Source: Halobacillus ihumii (GTDB taxonomy: Bacteria > Bacillota > Bacilli > Bacillales > Halobacillaceae). From it: a stretch of 64,000 nucleotides of DNA. A program made the position numbers and the translations under genes. Where the stretch lies: contig NZ_CACVAO010000001.1 of the NCBI RefSeq assembly GCF_902726645.1, positions 2,836,764 to 2,900,763 on the forward strand, given 5' to 3'. Shown piece by piece: positions 7,499-16,793 of this stretch; within the stretch, counting starts at the first letter, position 1; each line of letters starts with the position of its first letter. The notes below the pieces were generated by a model. It saw nothing but the letters and a program-made list of their open reading frames with translations, had not been told where the DNA came from and made no database searches.

Positions 7499-8572
7499 AT
7501 GAGTGAACATCAGCTTGAAATCGTAGAAACAGAAAACAAGAAACCGAAACCTGAAACAGATCATATTCCATTTGGGAGAACATTTACGGATCATATGTTT
7601 GTTATGGATTATGATACAGACAAGGGATGGTATAACCCACGGATTGTTCCTTATGAACCGCTGACGCTCGATCCTGCAGCAATGATTTTTCATTATGGAC
7701 AGACTGTTTTTGAAGGGCTAAAAGCCTATAGGGCAGAAAACGATCGGATTCTATTATTCAGACCTTCTAAAAATTTGCAGCGACTAAATCGTTCAAGTGA
7801 ACGGCTTAGTATCCCGCCGATTGATGAAGAACGTGTGATGTATTATCTGAATCAATTGATCAGCCTGGAACAGGGCTGGGTTCCTTCCACACAAGGCACG
7901 GCCTTATATATCCGGCCATTCATCATCGCCACGGAAACGAATCTGGCTGTGGCACCGTCACATTCTTATAAATTTATGATTATTCTTTCACCGGTGGGTC
8001 CTTATTTTTCTGGCGGCTTAAAGCCTGTTAAGATCAATGTCGAAGAGCAGTTTACACGAGCTGTTAAAGGCGGAACAGGTACGGCAAAAACGGCAGGGAA
8101 CTACTCGTCAGGTTACCAGGCCCAAGCGAAAGCGAACAACGAAGGAAATGCAGATGTGCTCTGGTTAGATGGAGTAGAGAAACGATACATTGAAGAAGTT
8201 GGCAGCATGAATATCTTCTTTAAAATCAATGGAGAAGTAGTAACGCCTGAATTAAATGGAAGCATCTTAAATGGGATCACAAGAATGTCGATCATTGAGT
8301 TGCTGAAAAAATGGGAGATCCCTGTAACTGAGCGCAAAATCTCCATCGCCGAATTGTATCAAGTGTACGAAGAGGGTGGTTTGGAAGAAGCCTTTGGAAC
8401 TGGTACAGCTGCTGTTATTTCTCCAGTAGGGGAATTAAATTGGCTGGGCCATAAAATGGTGATCAACAACCATGAAATTGGAGAGTTATCTCAGAAACTC
8501 TATGATACAATTACGGGTATTCAAACAGGGAAAGTGGAAGATGCTCACCAATGGACAGTCGAAGTAAAATAA
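7499..8572 (+). CDS. ilvE: Branched-chain amino acid aminotransferase
   Basis: Predicted 357-aa PLP-dependent class IV aminotransferase that interconverts Leu/Ile/Val and their keto acids with glutamate/2-oxoglutarate. Visible are FEGLKAYR (residues 71-78), the PLP lysine Lys197 in GTAKTAGNY, VEEVGSMNIFF-type loops and FGTGTAA near the end. TTAGGAG precedes the ATG. It stands alone with about 180 nt of upstream control region, which shows no T-box or CodY box I can defend. The length is normal for bacterial type II BCATs. Confidence 0.92.
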   Translation: MSEHQLEIVETENKKPKPETDHIPFGRTFTDHMFVMDYDTDKGWYNPRIVPYEPLTLDPAAMIFHYGQTVFEGLKAYRAENDRILLFRPSKNLQRLNRSSERLSIPPIDEERVMYYLNQLISLEQGWVPSTQGTALYIRPFIIATETNLAVAPSHSYKFMIILSPVGPYFSGGLKPVKINVEEQFTRAVKGGTGTAKTAGNYSSGYQAQAKANNEGNADVLWLDGVEKRYIEEVGSMNIFFKINGEVVTPELNGSILNGITRMSIIELLKKWEIPVTERKISIAELYQVYEEGGLEEAFGTGTAAVISPVGELNWLGHKMVINNHEIGELSQKLYDTITGIQTGKVEDAHQWTVEVK

Positions 8573-8580
8573 GTGTGAGA

Positions 8581-8612
8581 AAGGGCGCCTGGCAAAATGC
8601 GAGGCGCCTTAG
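8581..8612. terminator. Convergent hairpin
   Basis: GGGCGCCT and AGGCGCC form a stem around an AT-rich loop between the converging aminotransferase and YdhK genes. It probably ends both transcripts; the T-tract is short. Confidence 0.5.
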
Positions 8613-8617
8613 TACTT

Positions 8618-9199
8618 TTAAGCTTCAGATAATTCATTTTCTGTGACCCATTTATGGTTTGTGACCTTTTCACCACCCGTAGTGGGGGTGTACGTAATCA
8701 TATAAACTGTAGTTTGTTTGGCAGCCTCAATTTCCGCTGTAGCACCATGCATTCCCTTCATATGTGAGGCCTGAATGGTGACCTCAGTGCCGGGCTCAAG
8801 CGGTTCTTCACCTGGGTTCTTAATTTCTTCGTGAATGACCCATTTATGGTCTTCTACTCTTTCTCCTCCTGTGGTCGGAGTGTAGGAAACTACGTAGGCG
8901 GTCGTGTTAAAAGCGCCTTCTATAGTTGCTTCTGCTCCTTGCATCCCCTTCATATGGCCTTTCTCAATTACTGCCTGACTGCCAACTTCAAAGGTTGGAT
9001 CCTCTGCCTTTTCTAATCCCTCAGGGACTTCACCTGAACTAGAATGATTCATATCCGTATGGCTTTCAGCGTCTGATTGTGTTTTGGAAGTCTCCTCGTT
9101 GGTACCCTGATTTGTTTCTTCATTACCACTACTGCATGCAGCTAACATCATAGTGAAGATCAGAATCACGATGCCAGCCCACTGTCTTTTACCTATCAT
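8618..9199 (-). CDS. YdhK-family lipoprotein with two DUF1541 repeats
   Basis: Predicted 193-aa lipoprotein. A signal peptide ends in the lipobox LAAC, with Cys22 as lipidation site. A Glu/Thr/Asn-rich linker follows, then two tandem DUF1541 repeats of about 60 residues. Each repeat carries GHMKGMQGA or SHMKGMHGA, a YTPTTGG motif and a DHKWV or NHKWV ending. YdhK-like proteins are extracytoplasmic and often near metal or copper genes. The Met/His motif could bind metal, but this is not demonstrated. AAGGAGGG serves as ribosome binding site. Confidence 0.85.
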   Translation of the reverse strand: MIGKRQWAGIVILIFTMMLAACSSGNEETNQGTNEETSKTQSDAESHTDMNHSSSGEVPEGLEKAEDPTFEVGSQAVIEKGHMKGMQGAEATIEGAFNTTAYVVSYTPTTGGERVEDHKWVIHEEIKNPGEEPLEPGTEVTIQASHMKGMHGATAEIEAAKQTTVYMITYTPTTGGEKVTNHKWVTENELSEA

Positions 9200-9307
9200 A
9201 CAAGCCCTCCTTCTACCTATTATCGTTCTCTTATACTGTACCCCCCTATAGTATTAAGTGCAATAATTAAATATTCCTAGATGATTTGTTATGTTTAATA
9301 AAGAAAA

Positions 9308-9340
9308 AGTGCCGCTGAAACTCGTGCCGGCACTTTTTTC
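9308..9340. terminator. Hairpin terminator, usable in both directions
   Basis: AAAAAGTGCCG and CGGCACTTTTTT flank an 11-nt loop, with A residues on one side and T residues on the other. It lies beyond the stop of the minus-strand DUF3231 gene. Confidence 0.75.
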
Positions 9341-9388
9341 GTGGTTTTAGGTTTGCTGAGGAAGTACGAACGATATATTTTTATAACC

Positions 9389-10402
9389 TTATTCGGTGTC
9401 TTTTGTACGAGCAAGCTGTTGTTTATTCAGGGTGCCAGGTGGTTGTTCTAACCATCCATGATCAATCATAAGTTCAGCACCGTCTTTCGCGTATTTTGCG
9501 ATTTCTAATGACATACGTTCATATTCGACAAACAGATCCGTTCTCTGACTAGCTGCTGCTCCAGTTGCATAATTCCCAATTCCTGCTCCGCTTAACAGGT
9601 CCATATGGAATAGAATTAATCGATCTGAGAAGGGCGGTACAGTGGAATTAGTGATACCGGCGTCTGAGGAAGCAGGTGCTTGGATATTGTTGTCCAGAAG
9701 AGTTTTTGCGAAAACTTCCACATGTTTTTTGGCGATTTCCGCTCCTCTGAACAACCAATTTTGTACGTCCCTCCTCGGGGAAGTTTGCGCAAAGCCGATA
9801 GTAAGCTTATGGCCTATGATATTTGTCTGAACGTTCATGAATAGATGAGATATTTCTATAGCATTCAGCGGTCTTTGTTTATGGAAAAGTGAATAACCAT
9901 TTAAATATTTTTTAGAATTGATAAATTCTGTGGTTTGAGGGTAAGCCATATAAGGGGCTCTGACAAAGATACCCTTGGAAAGAGAAACATCAGAACTTCT
10001 GTCATATAACTCAGAGGCTTCCTGCAGCCCTGTTAAAAAATAGTTTCTTACATCTTTCCGAGCACTCATGGCGATATAACTGCTGTAGGCAAGTAATCCG
10101 ACCTTAGCCATATGATTAATATACGTGAGCTTGAATATGTCTGTAAAAAGTCTAGGAGCATTTAAATTCACATCATTCTCTAGAGTGAAGCTTGTCGGAA
10201 TTGGAATTTCTTCCATCTCAAAAATAGTGGTCAATTGCTTTTTATGGGTTGTCGTCAGGTCATAAGCAAATTGCACAATTGGTCGTATCTCTTCGTCTTC
10301 TATATGTTTAAGAAAGTACTTTAATATGCAATTCGACATACTGTCATTCATATAACTCGTCCACAATGAGGCTAATTCAGAAGAAGTAAGTTTAGTACTC
10401 AT
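9389..10402 (-). CDS. DUF3231 protein (copy 1)
   Basis: Predicted 337-aa protein made of two similar halves, the usual DUF3231 duplication. Each half has a helical bundle, and PPFSDRLILFHMDLLSGAGIGNYATG stands in the second half. DUF3231 proteins are common in spore-formers and have a ferritin-like helical pattern, but their role is unknown. ATG 10402 follows GTGGAGG; a longer start lacks support. A paralogue of exactly the same length is at 21703-22716. Confidence 0.82.
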   Translation of the reverse strand: MSTKLTSSELASLWTSYMNDSMSNCILKYFLKHIEDEEIRPIVQFAYDLTTTHKKQLTTIFEMEEIPIPTSFTLENDVNLNAPRLFTDIFKLTYINHMAKVGLLAYSSYIAMSARKDVRNYFLTGLQEASELYDRSSDVSLSKGIFVRAPYMAYPQTTEFINSKKYLNGYSLFHKQRPLNAIEISHLFMNVQTNIIGHKLTIGFAQTSPRRDVQNWLFRGAEIAKKHVEVFAKTLLDNNIQAPASSDAGITNSTVPPFSDRLILFHMDLLSGAGIGNYATGAAASQRTDLFVEYERMSLEIAKYAKDGAELMIDHGWLEQPPGTLNKQQLARTKDTE

Positions 10403-10564
10403 GATATCTATCCTCCACGGCATTTTTTTCAGATGTTATTACTATTATTGTTAGCAAAAGTTAGATTATTATCAGATTGAAGAAATCAATTACACTTTTT
10501 GTGCTATAAACAGGGCAGGTCCCCTTTAACTTATGAATTAAGGAGACCTTTCCATTAGTAAACT

Positions 10565-10954
10565 TTACATTCTAACTATGATGGCGCCGCCGCCACTACC
10601 TTGCACACACTTGGTATCTTCTTGATCGTGCATGGATTGAAGTAATTCATTATACTGGGTCATTAATTGGCTGATTTTTTCCATTTGGCTCTCCAGTCTG
10701 ATGATGGCTTGCATCATATATTGCATATCCGAAGAGGAACCGTTGTACGAAGGGACGGGATAGGGAGGATATCCCTGACCATGGTAAGGGAGAGAACTCT
10801 GGTGGTGGGAGCCCATCTGGTACATGTCATCGTGATATGCACCGTGATGGCCGCTATCGTCTTCAGCACCTCCGCGTCCCTGAGTTCCACCGCTTTCACC
10901 CTGGTTGTGACGGTAAGGATTCCACATAGGCTGGTATCGATCGTATGAAGACAT
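10565..10954 (-). CDS. Low-complexity protein with C-terminal helix (possible spore-surface protein)
   Basis: Predicted 129-aa protein that I do not recognise. Residues 1-80 are rich in Tyr, His, Gly, Pro and Ser (PMWNPYRHNQGESGG, QGYPPYPVPSYNG). Residues 85-115 form a probable amphipathic coiled coil (MQAIIRLESQMEKISQLMTQYNELLQSMH). The end is Gly-rich. GGAAAGGAGG precedes ATG 10954. The composition is reminiscent of coat and germination proteins with a short coiled coil, and sporulation genes occur nearby, but this is only inference. Confidence 0.6.
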   Translation of the reverse strand: MSSYDRYQPMWNPYRHNQGESGGTQGRGGAEDDSGHHGAYHDDMYQMGSHHQSSLPYHGQGYPPYPVPSYNGSSSDMQYMMQAIIRLESQMEKISQLMTQYNELLQSMHDQEDTKCVQGSGGGAIIVRM

Positions 10955-10975
10955 CCTCTTACCTCCTTTCCTCAT

Positions 10976-11308
10976 ACGAGTAGTTTATTCGTTTATGTCT
11001 TTTCTTGGGTATAAACCTTATAAAATGATTGATCTGCCCATCCATGAAAGAATAAGCCAATGATTTTTCTTCTCTTGGTAACAGAGCAGAATCCGTATGT
11101 AAATAATGAATCATTTTTGTTCCATGGACTTAGGGTTACACTCCGAAAGTGGAAAGAGAACTTGTTTATCAAAGTATTGAGCGGACAAATGACTTCAAGC
11201 AAGCGGGTGAAACATATAGAGCCTTTGGCAGGAGATGTAAGGAAAAGATCGAATTATATGCAGTGAAATCATTTACACAACTTTCAAGTAGAAAGAAGGA
11301 ATCAGATT
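10976..11308. other. Intergenic stretch without a supported gene
   Basis: This 333-nt gap separates two divergent genes. A GTG-initiated frame from 11149 reads like coding sequence for about 40 residues (ERELVYQSIERTNDFKQAG), but it has no ribosome binding site and runs out of frame through the downstream gene. It may be a gene relic. Promoters for the flanking genes must lie here, but none is clear. Confidence 0.4.
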
Positions 11309-12073
11309 ATGCAACACATACCTGTTGCCGTGCAAATGTACACATTGCGAAAAGAAGCAGAGCGCGATTTTGCCGGAACTCTGCAACGAGTAGCAGAGCT
11401 AGGTTTTGCCGGAGTGGAGCTGGCTGGGTATGGCGGCTTGACTACAAAGGATTTGCGGCAGTTACTCGATCAACTCGGTCTTAAGGCAGTATCAAGTCAC
11501 ATTCCGCTCGATGAAATTAAACATAATTTAATGCAAGTGATCAAAGACCAGAAGACGCTTGGAAGCCAATATGTCGTCTGCCCTTATTTTGAACCAAATG
11601 GGGAAGAGGATTATCAAAAACTGATAAATACCCTGCGGCAAGCGGGGGAAGTATGTCGACAAGAAGGAATGACCCTTTGCTATCATAATCACGATTTTGA
11701 ATTGGAAAAATTAAGTGATCATCGTAGCGCCTTACAAACAATCTTTGAAGAAACTGAGGCTCAACAGCTTCAGACAGAATTTGATGTGTATTGGCTGCAA
11801 AAAGCTGGAGAAGACCCGTTGGATTGGCTGGAGAATTATAAGGGCAGAACACCACTCGTGCATTTAAAGGATATGACAACGGATGAAGCGCAGTTTTTTG
11901 CAGAGCTTGGTACTGGCGAGGTTGATTTGGATTCGATTCTTGAAAAAGGGAAAGCAATAGATGTGAAGTGGTGGATTGTTGAACAGGACGAAAGTCGAAA
12001 AACACCTTTTGAAAGTTTGGAGATTAGTATGGAGTATTTAAAAACCAAACTTCCTTATTTAAGAACGGATTAA
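11309..12073 (+). CDS. Sugar phosphate isomerase/epimerase-like TIM-barrel protein
   Basis: Predicted 254-aa member of the xylose isomerase-like barrel family (AP endonuclease 2 fold). Visible are VAVQMYTLR, a GFAGVELAGYGG turn, VSSHIPLDE, a YHNHDFE motif near residue 125 with a probable metal-binding His/Glu, TEFDVYW and PLVHLKDM. A GAAGGAATC ribosome binding site precedes the ATG. It is a single gene. The substrate is unknown; relatives act on inositol derivatives or keto-sugars. Confidence 0.82.
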   Translation: MQHIPVAVQMYTLRKEAERDFAGTLQRVAELGFAGVELAGYGGLTTKDLRQLLDQLGLKAVSSHIPLDEIKHNLMQVIKDQKTLGSQYVVCPYFEPNGEEDYQKLINTLRQAGEVCRQEGMTLCYHNHDFELEKLSDHRSALQTIFEETEAQQLQTEFDVYWLQKAGEDPLDWLENYKGRTPLVHLKDMTTDEAQFFAELGTGEVDLDSILEKGKAIDVKWWIVEQDESRKTPFESLEISMEYLKTKLPYLRTD

Positions 12074-12176
12074 CATGAGGGATGGGGATATTTAACACGT
12101 GTAAAAAACAAACGAAATTCTAATCCTAAGGATATGGAACAGTAAATGTTCCAAACCCCACGAGGAGTGATCAACG

Positions 12177-12377
12177 ATGGCTGACAACAATCGGAATGAA
12201 TTGTTAGTGCCTGGTGCAGAAAATGCAATGGACCGGATGAAGGAAGAAATTGCAATGGAATTTGGTGTTGAGCTTGGTGCCGACACTACTGCGCGTGAAA
12301 ACGGATCAGTGGGCGGCGAAATGGTCAAACAGATGATCAGAATCGCCGAGTCAAGTATGGCAGACAGAAACAAATAG
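12177..12377 (+). CDS. Alpha/beta-type small acid-soluble spore protein
   Basis: Predicted 66-aa SASP that coats and protects spore DNA. It has both family signatures: the germination-protease region around [23 protein letters not shown], and [15 protein letters not shown] near the C-terminus. ACGAGGAG is the ribosome binding site. It is forespore-expressed in known species; I could not assign a clean SigG promoter. Its terminator follows directly. Confidence 0.95.
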   Translation: MADNNRNELLVPGAENAMDRMKEEIAMEFGVELGADTTARENGSVGGEMVKQMIRIAESSMADRNK

Positions 12378-12385
12378 CCTGAAGC

Positions 12386-12420
12386 AAAGGGAACTCATAT
12401 TAAATGGGTTCCCTTGTTTC
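12386..12420 (+). terminator. SASP gene terminator
   Basis: AAGGGAAC and GTTCCCTT pair around a 13-nt loop, followed by GTTTC. Confidence 0.75.
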
Positions 12421-12651
12421 AATTTTACATACTAAAGCATTTTTAAACGAGTTCATTTCATAAGGGTTTTATACAAAAAATCAGAACGGTGTCTTTGCGA
12501 AAATCTTATCAATTATTGAATGAATTAACATCAAATGAAATAATTTTTTAAAAAATAAGTCGATCTGTAAAATTGATCAAATGGATATTCGTTGTACCCC
12601 CTGTAATATCTGTATAGTATCCGCTTTCATTCTTATATATCCCTTCTTATA

Positions 12652-12718
12652 GGCAAGCGCTTACAAAAGTCCGTGAATAGATTCATTCATTTGACTATCC
12701 AAAAAATTCTGATAACAT
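12652..12718 (+). promoter_or_regulatory. PEP carboxylase promoter with upstream cre-like site
   Basis: The reverse strand of 12652-12665 reads TGTAAGCGCTTGCC, close to the CcpA cre consensus with one deviation. Downstream, TTGACT (12691) and TAACAT (12713) form a promoter with 16-nt spacing. The cre centre lies about 65 nt upstream of the expected start, a position associated with CcpA activation rather than repression. The rest of the 400-nt gap 12378-12784 is AT-rich with nothing else I can support. Confidence 0.5.
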
Positions 12719-12784
12719 AATTAAAATACGAGCGAGGTTATCGTTATCGCTCAACCAAAAAGACAATTACAGGATGGTGAAAGA

Positions 12785-15544
12785 GTGACAATCCAAAAAG
12801 AAAAAAACGATCATACTACACCACTTCGACGTGATGTGAGTCTCCTCGGACATATGCTTGGTGAGATTCTCGTTCATCATGGCGGAGAAGAATTATTTAA
12901 CAAAGTGGAAACAATCCGTGAGTTAACGAAAGAGCTTAGAAGAAACCGAGATACTTCCACTTATGAGCAATTAAAAACAGAAATCCAAACCCTTCAACCT
13001 CCGATGCGTTCGCAAGTCATCCGCGCATTCTCAATCTACTTCCACCTCGTGAATATTGCTGAGCAAAACCATCGTATTCGCAGACGCCGTGAATACCAGC
13101 TTTTTGAAGACCAAGGGGTGCAGCCTTTTTCAATAGAAAGTGCGGTGCTCTCGCTTAAGGAGCATCAAATCGATAAAGGGGTCATCCAGAATGTGCTCAA
13201 CGAACTATCACTGGAATTGATCATTACGGCGCATCCTACCGAAGCAACGAAACGAACGGTACTTGAAATTCAGAAGCGTATTGCTACGATTTTAAGACAG
13301 CTTGATCATCCACAGTTAACGGATAATGAACGTGAACGTATTCAGGAGAGTCTGTTTAACGAAGTGACCGTACTGTGGCAGACCGATGAATTAAGGCAGC
13401 GTAAACCAACGGTCATGGATGAGGTTCGAAATGGTTTGTACTATTTTGATGAGACATTATTTGATGTCCTTCCTGATATCCATCAAGAATTGGAGGACCG
13501 TCTAGAGGAAAGCTATCCTGAAGATGAATGGACGGTTCCTAACTTCCTTCGTTTCGGTTCCTGGATTGGCGGGGACCGTGATGGGAACCCGAATGTGACA
13601 CCAGAACTGACATGGGAAACCCTCAAGAAACAGCGGGCATTAGTTTTGAAAAAATATGAGGCTGTGCTTATTGAATTAATGAAGAGATTCAGTCATTCAA
13701 CGAATCGTGTGCAAGTAAGTGATGAACTCATTACTTCCGTTGAAGCGGACGAGTCACTGATACCTTCGGATAAAAGATGGAAAGTCAAGGAAGAAATGTA
13801 CCGTCGTAAATTCGCAGTAATCTTGGAACGTTTACGCCAGGTAGGAAAATCGGAAATAGGCTATCCAGCAGCAGACGACCTGATGGCGGATTTGCACCTG
13901 ATTCAAGACAGTGTGAAACACCATCAGCCGACGAAGCGTGAATTGAAAATGCTTAGCAAACTTGTCCGTCAAGTAAAGCTGTTCGGATTCCACTTAGCGA
14001 CACTTGATATTCGTAACCATAGCGGGGAGCATGAGGCGGCAATTACGGAAATTTTGCAAAAAGTAAGCATTCATAGTGACTACGCGAAGCTTTCTGAATC
14101 GGAAAAAGTTGAGCTGCTCGAGGATGTCTTAAAAGATCCTCGTCCGATCACCCTTCTGAATGAAGATTATAGTGAAGAAACGCAGGAAATGTTGAAAGTG
14201 TTCCAGTTGATTCGTGATGCTCATAAAGAGTTTGGAAAACGTTCGATCGAAGTTTATTTGATCAGTATGGCCGAGTCAGCAAGTGACATGTTAGAAGTGT
14301 TAGTGCTGGCGAAAGAAGCCGGAATTTATCGTCTGCACGCTGATGGCCGTGTAGAGAGTAACTTGAATGTCGCACCGCTGCTGGAAACGGTAGATGATCT
14401 AATAGCCGGTCCAGAAATTTTAAAAACACTGTTTGAAAAAGATATTTATAGCAAGCACTTGAAGGACTTGAATAATCATCAGGAAATTATGCTGGGCTAT
14501 TCCGATGGCAGTAAAGATGGCGGTACGCTGACAGCGAACTGGAAACTATATAGGGCCCAGCAAGAGATTCATGAAATGGCAAAAGAGTACAATATTGGCT
14601 TGAAATTTTTCCATGGGCGCGGCGGGTCACTTGGCCGTGGCGGAGGTCCTCTAAATCGAAGCATCTTATCACAGCCAGCAGAAACGTTGGGAGATGGTGT
14701 GAAAATTACGGAACAAGGTGAAGTATTATCTTCTCGCTACCTGCTGCGTGATATTGCCTACAGAAGTCTTGAGCAAGGTGTGTCAACGCTAGTTGAGGGA
14801 GCGGCTCATGTTTCCAAAGAAACCGAACAAGTTGATCACCATGAGGGATCATGGACAGAGGCCATGGAAGAAATGGCAGATGTCTCACTTGAAAAATATC
14901 AATCGCTCGTTTTTGCCGACAAAGACTTTTTAACGTACTTTAACGAGGCGACCCCGCTTCAGGAACTTGGTGAATTAAATATTGGTTCACGCCCGATGAA
15001 GCGGAAAGACAGTATGAAGTTTGAAAATTTGCGCGCCATTCCATGGGTTTTTGCCTGGACGCAAAATCGCCAGCTGATCCCGGCATGGTATGCGGCGGGC
15101 ACAGGGCTTGAGGACTATGCATCTCGTAGTGACGATCACTTAAAGCAATTACAGCATATGTATGAAAACTGGCCTTTTTTCCGCTCCACGATTCATAATT
15201 TACAGATGGCCTTGACGAAGGCGGATATCCACACCGCTCAAGAGTACACAACACTGGTCAAAGATCAGGATCTTGGAGAACGAATTTTCCAAAATATTGT
15301 GGAAGAATACGAGAGGACGAAACAGGTTCTTCTGAAAATTACGGGAAACGAAGAATTGCTCGATCAGCAGCCGACGATTCAAGAGTCTGTGAAGCTGCGA
15401 AACCCATATGTAGACCCGATGAACTTCCTGCAAGTTGAATTGATCAAGGATCTCCGTGAATATGGTGATGACAATGAAGAGACCCTCACGGAAGTATTGC
15501 TAACGATCAGCGGGATTGCTGCAGGTCTGCGAAATACAGGTTAA
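12785..15544 (+). CDS. ppc: Phosphoenolpyruvate carboxylase
   Basis: Predicted 919-aa enzyme that carboxylates phosphoenolpyruvate to oxaloacetate and refills the TCA cycle. Diagnostic motifs are AHPTEATKR with the catalytic His near residue 150, GSWIGGDRDGNP, the phosphate-binding FHGRGGSLGRGGGP at about 609, and the C-terminal RNPYVDPMNFLQVELI. It starts at GTG 12785 with GGTGAAAG upstream. Many Bacillus species lack PEPC and rely on pyruvate carboxylase, so its presence fits a salt-adapted relative needing glutamate/proline precursors (inference). A cre-like site lies upstream. Confidence 0.95.
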   Translation: MTIQKEKNDHTTPLRRDVSLLGHMLGEILVHHGGEELFNKVETIRELTKELRRNRDTSTYEQLKTEIQTLQPPMRSQVIRAFSIYFHLVNIAEQNHRIRRRREYQLFEDQGVQPFSIESAVLSLKEHQIDKGVIQNVLNELSLELIITAHPTEATKRTVLEIQKRIATILRQLDHPQLTDNERERIQESLFNEVTVLWQTDELRQRKPTVMDEVRNGLYYFDETLFDVLPDIHQELEDRLEESYPEDEWTVPNFLRFGSWIGGDRDGNPNVTPELTWETLKKQRALVLKKYEAVLIELMKRFSHSTNRVQVSDELITSVEADESLIPSDKRWKVKEEMYRRKFAVILERLRQVGKSEIGYPAADDLMADLHLIQDSVKHHQPTKRELKMLSKLVRQVKLFGFHLATLDIRNHSGEHEAAITEILQKVSIHSDYAKLSESEKVELLEDVLKDPRPITLLNEDYSEETQEMLKVFQLIRDAHKEFGKRSIEVYLISMAESASDMLEVLVLAKEAGIYRLHADGRVESNLNVAPLLETVDDLIAGPEILKTLFEKDIYSKHLKDLNNHQEIMLGYSDGSKDGGTLTANWKLYRAQQEIHEMAKEYNIGLKFFHGRGGSLGRGGGPLNRSILSQPAETLGDGVKITEQGEVLSSRYLLRDIAYRSLEQGVSTLVEGAAHVSKETEQVDHHEGSWTEAMEEMADVSLEKYQSLVFADKDFLTYFNEATPLQELGELNIGSRPMKRKDSMKFENLRAIPWVFAWTQNRQLIPAWYAAGTGLEDYASRSDDHLKQLQHMYENWPFFRSTIHNLQMALTKADIHTAQEYTTLVKDQDLGERIFQNIVEEYERTKQVLLKITGNEELLDQQPTIQESVKLRNPYVDPMNFLQVELIKDLREYGDDNEETLTEVLLTISGIAAGLRNTG

Positions 15545-15719
15545 TGTGTGAAAGAGGCTGTCGGCTTTGACCGGCAGCTTTTTTTGGTGGTGCGTACTAT
15601 CTGAATTGATAGTGAACTTGCTTCATGGATAGGAAAGTTTGCTATTGAGAAAAATAACCTTTAGAATGTATGGTTGAGACAGGAAAATAAAGTCCAGTCT
15701 ATAAAAAGGAATGAAGTGC

Positions 15720-16412
15720 ATGGAGAAGAATTCATTGCAATCAGAGGTAGCCAGCTACATAGGGAAGTTATTACGGGACAACTTTGGGAAGGGACCTTCT
15801 TCCGTGTATGCTTCAATTGAAGAACCGTATATCGTGATCTATCTTCGCGGATTCTTAGCACCAATGGAGCGTGTGCTCGTTGGTCAGGACAATGAAATGA
15901 AGGTAGAGGAAACACGAGACCTATTAATGTACGAGCTGCTGCCGGAGATTAAAGCAACTCTCAAACTTATGACCGGATTTGAAGTAGATGAAATGTACTA
16001 CGACTGGTCACTGGCAAATCAGTCAGGGATGTTTGTCTGTACGATATCCGACTGCACAGAGAAGGAAAATGGGTTTCTCGATTATTCTGTTAAAGAGAAG
16101 CTTCATGATGAAATTATCCGTGTAAGTGAACTGGCAGAGAAAGCACCAGAAAAAGTTGAGTCATATATGTTAAATTCCCGCACACTTCTCATTATCCGTG
16201 AAGGTATTCTCGTTCGAATAGAGAAGGAATTAATTCGCTCCGGGTTTGATGAGGTATTGAAACTAACGAAACGAAAGCTTGAAAAAACTTTATTAAGACA
16301 GTCATATTGCGAAACGATCTTAGAACAGGAAGTGTTGGATGTTTTCGCAGACTGGGACTTTGATCAGGATAAAAGTTACATTCTCTTTATTTTAAAACCA
16401 AATACAAGGTAG
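15720..16412 (+). CDS. MpsC-family (DUF2294) protein with two tandem domains
   Basis: Predicted 230-aa soluble protein with two DUF2294 domains, about 3-110 and 120-228. Repeat 1 has SEVASYIGKLLRDNFGKGPSSVYASIEEPYIVIYLRGFLAPMERVL; repeat 2 has SRTLLIIREGILVRIEKELIRSG. DUF2294 was renamed after MpsC, linked in staphylococci to a membrane-potential system, but here no mpsAB gene is adjacent. AAAAAGGA is too close to the first ATG (15711), so ATG 15720 is chosen. Confidence 0.78.
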   Translation: MEKNSLQSEVASYIGKLLRDNFGKGPSSVYASIEEPYIVIYLRGFLAPMERVLVGQDNEMKVEETRDLLMYELLPEIKATLKLMTGFEVDEMYYDWSLANQSGMFVCTISDCTEKENGFLDYSVKEKLHDEIIRVSELAEKAPEKVESYMLNSRTLLIIREGILVRIEKELIRSGFDEVLKLTKRKLEKTLLRQSYCETILEQEVLDVFADWDFDQDKSYILFILKPNTR

Positions 16413-16442
16413 AAATGAGCCGGACAATTAGAGCTGGACATA

Positions 16443-16476
16443 AGCCGAAAAGATACTAAATCTTTTCGGCTTTTTT
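16443..16476 (+). terminator. Terminator of the MpsC-like gene
   Basis: AAGCCGAAAAGAT pairs with ATCTTTTCGGCTT and is followed by TTTTT. Confidence 0.85.
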
Positions 16477-16516
16477 AATTTTTTTGAGAATTTTGAAACG
16501 AAAAGGAGCTCAATAT

Positions 16517-16702
16517 ATGCATTATATTATTATTGCTACAGATGATAACGGACTACGAATTGAGTTTGATAAAAACGAACAGGAACTTCACTTTGAAAGC
16601 TACGAGGAGGCTCAACAATTTATGGATCATATTAAAGAATCTAAGGTGCTTCCTGAGAAAAAATATAAGTTTATTATAGAGGAAAACAAGCCGAATTTTT
16701 GA
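16517..16702 (+). CDS. Small protein of unknown function
   Basis: Predicted 61-aa protein with AAAAGGAG ribosome binding site. It starts MHYIIIATDDNGLRIEF and continues with alternating charged/hydrophobic residues (SYEEAQQFMDHIK), suggesting a compact alpha/beta fold. I recognise no family. It lies between the MpsC-like gene's terminator and a DUF2254 gene. Confidence 0.6.
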   Translation: MHYIIIATDDNGLRIEFDKNEQELHFESYEEAQQFMDHIKESKVLPEKKYKFIIEENKPNF

Positions 16703-16793
16703 TGGAAATCTATTAAAAGGAGGGATTGGTTTGTTTCCCCTATGTGGGGGAATAGACAATTAGTTTTATATTAGAGGGAGGAGGTTTGGAAGC

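Noticed and set aside
11149..11484. A 111-aa frame upstream of the isomerase gene
   Set aside because: It overlaps the clear isomerase gene by about 175 nt in another frame, with no ribosome binding site. At most the first 40 codons are a gene relic.
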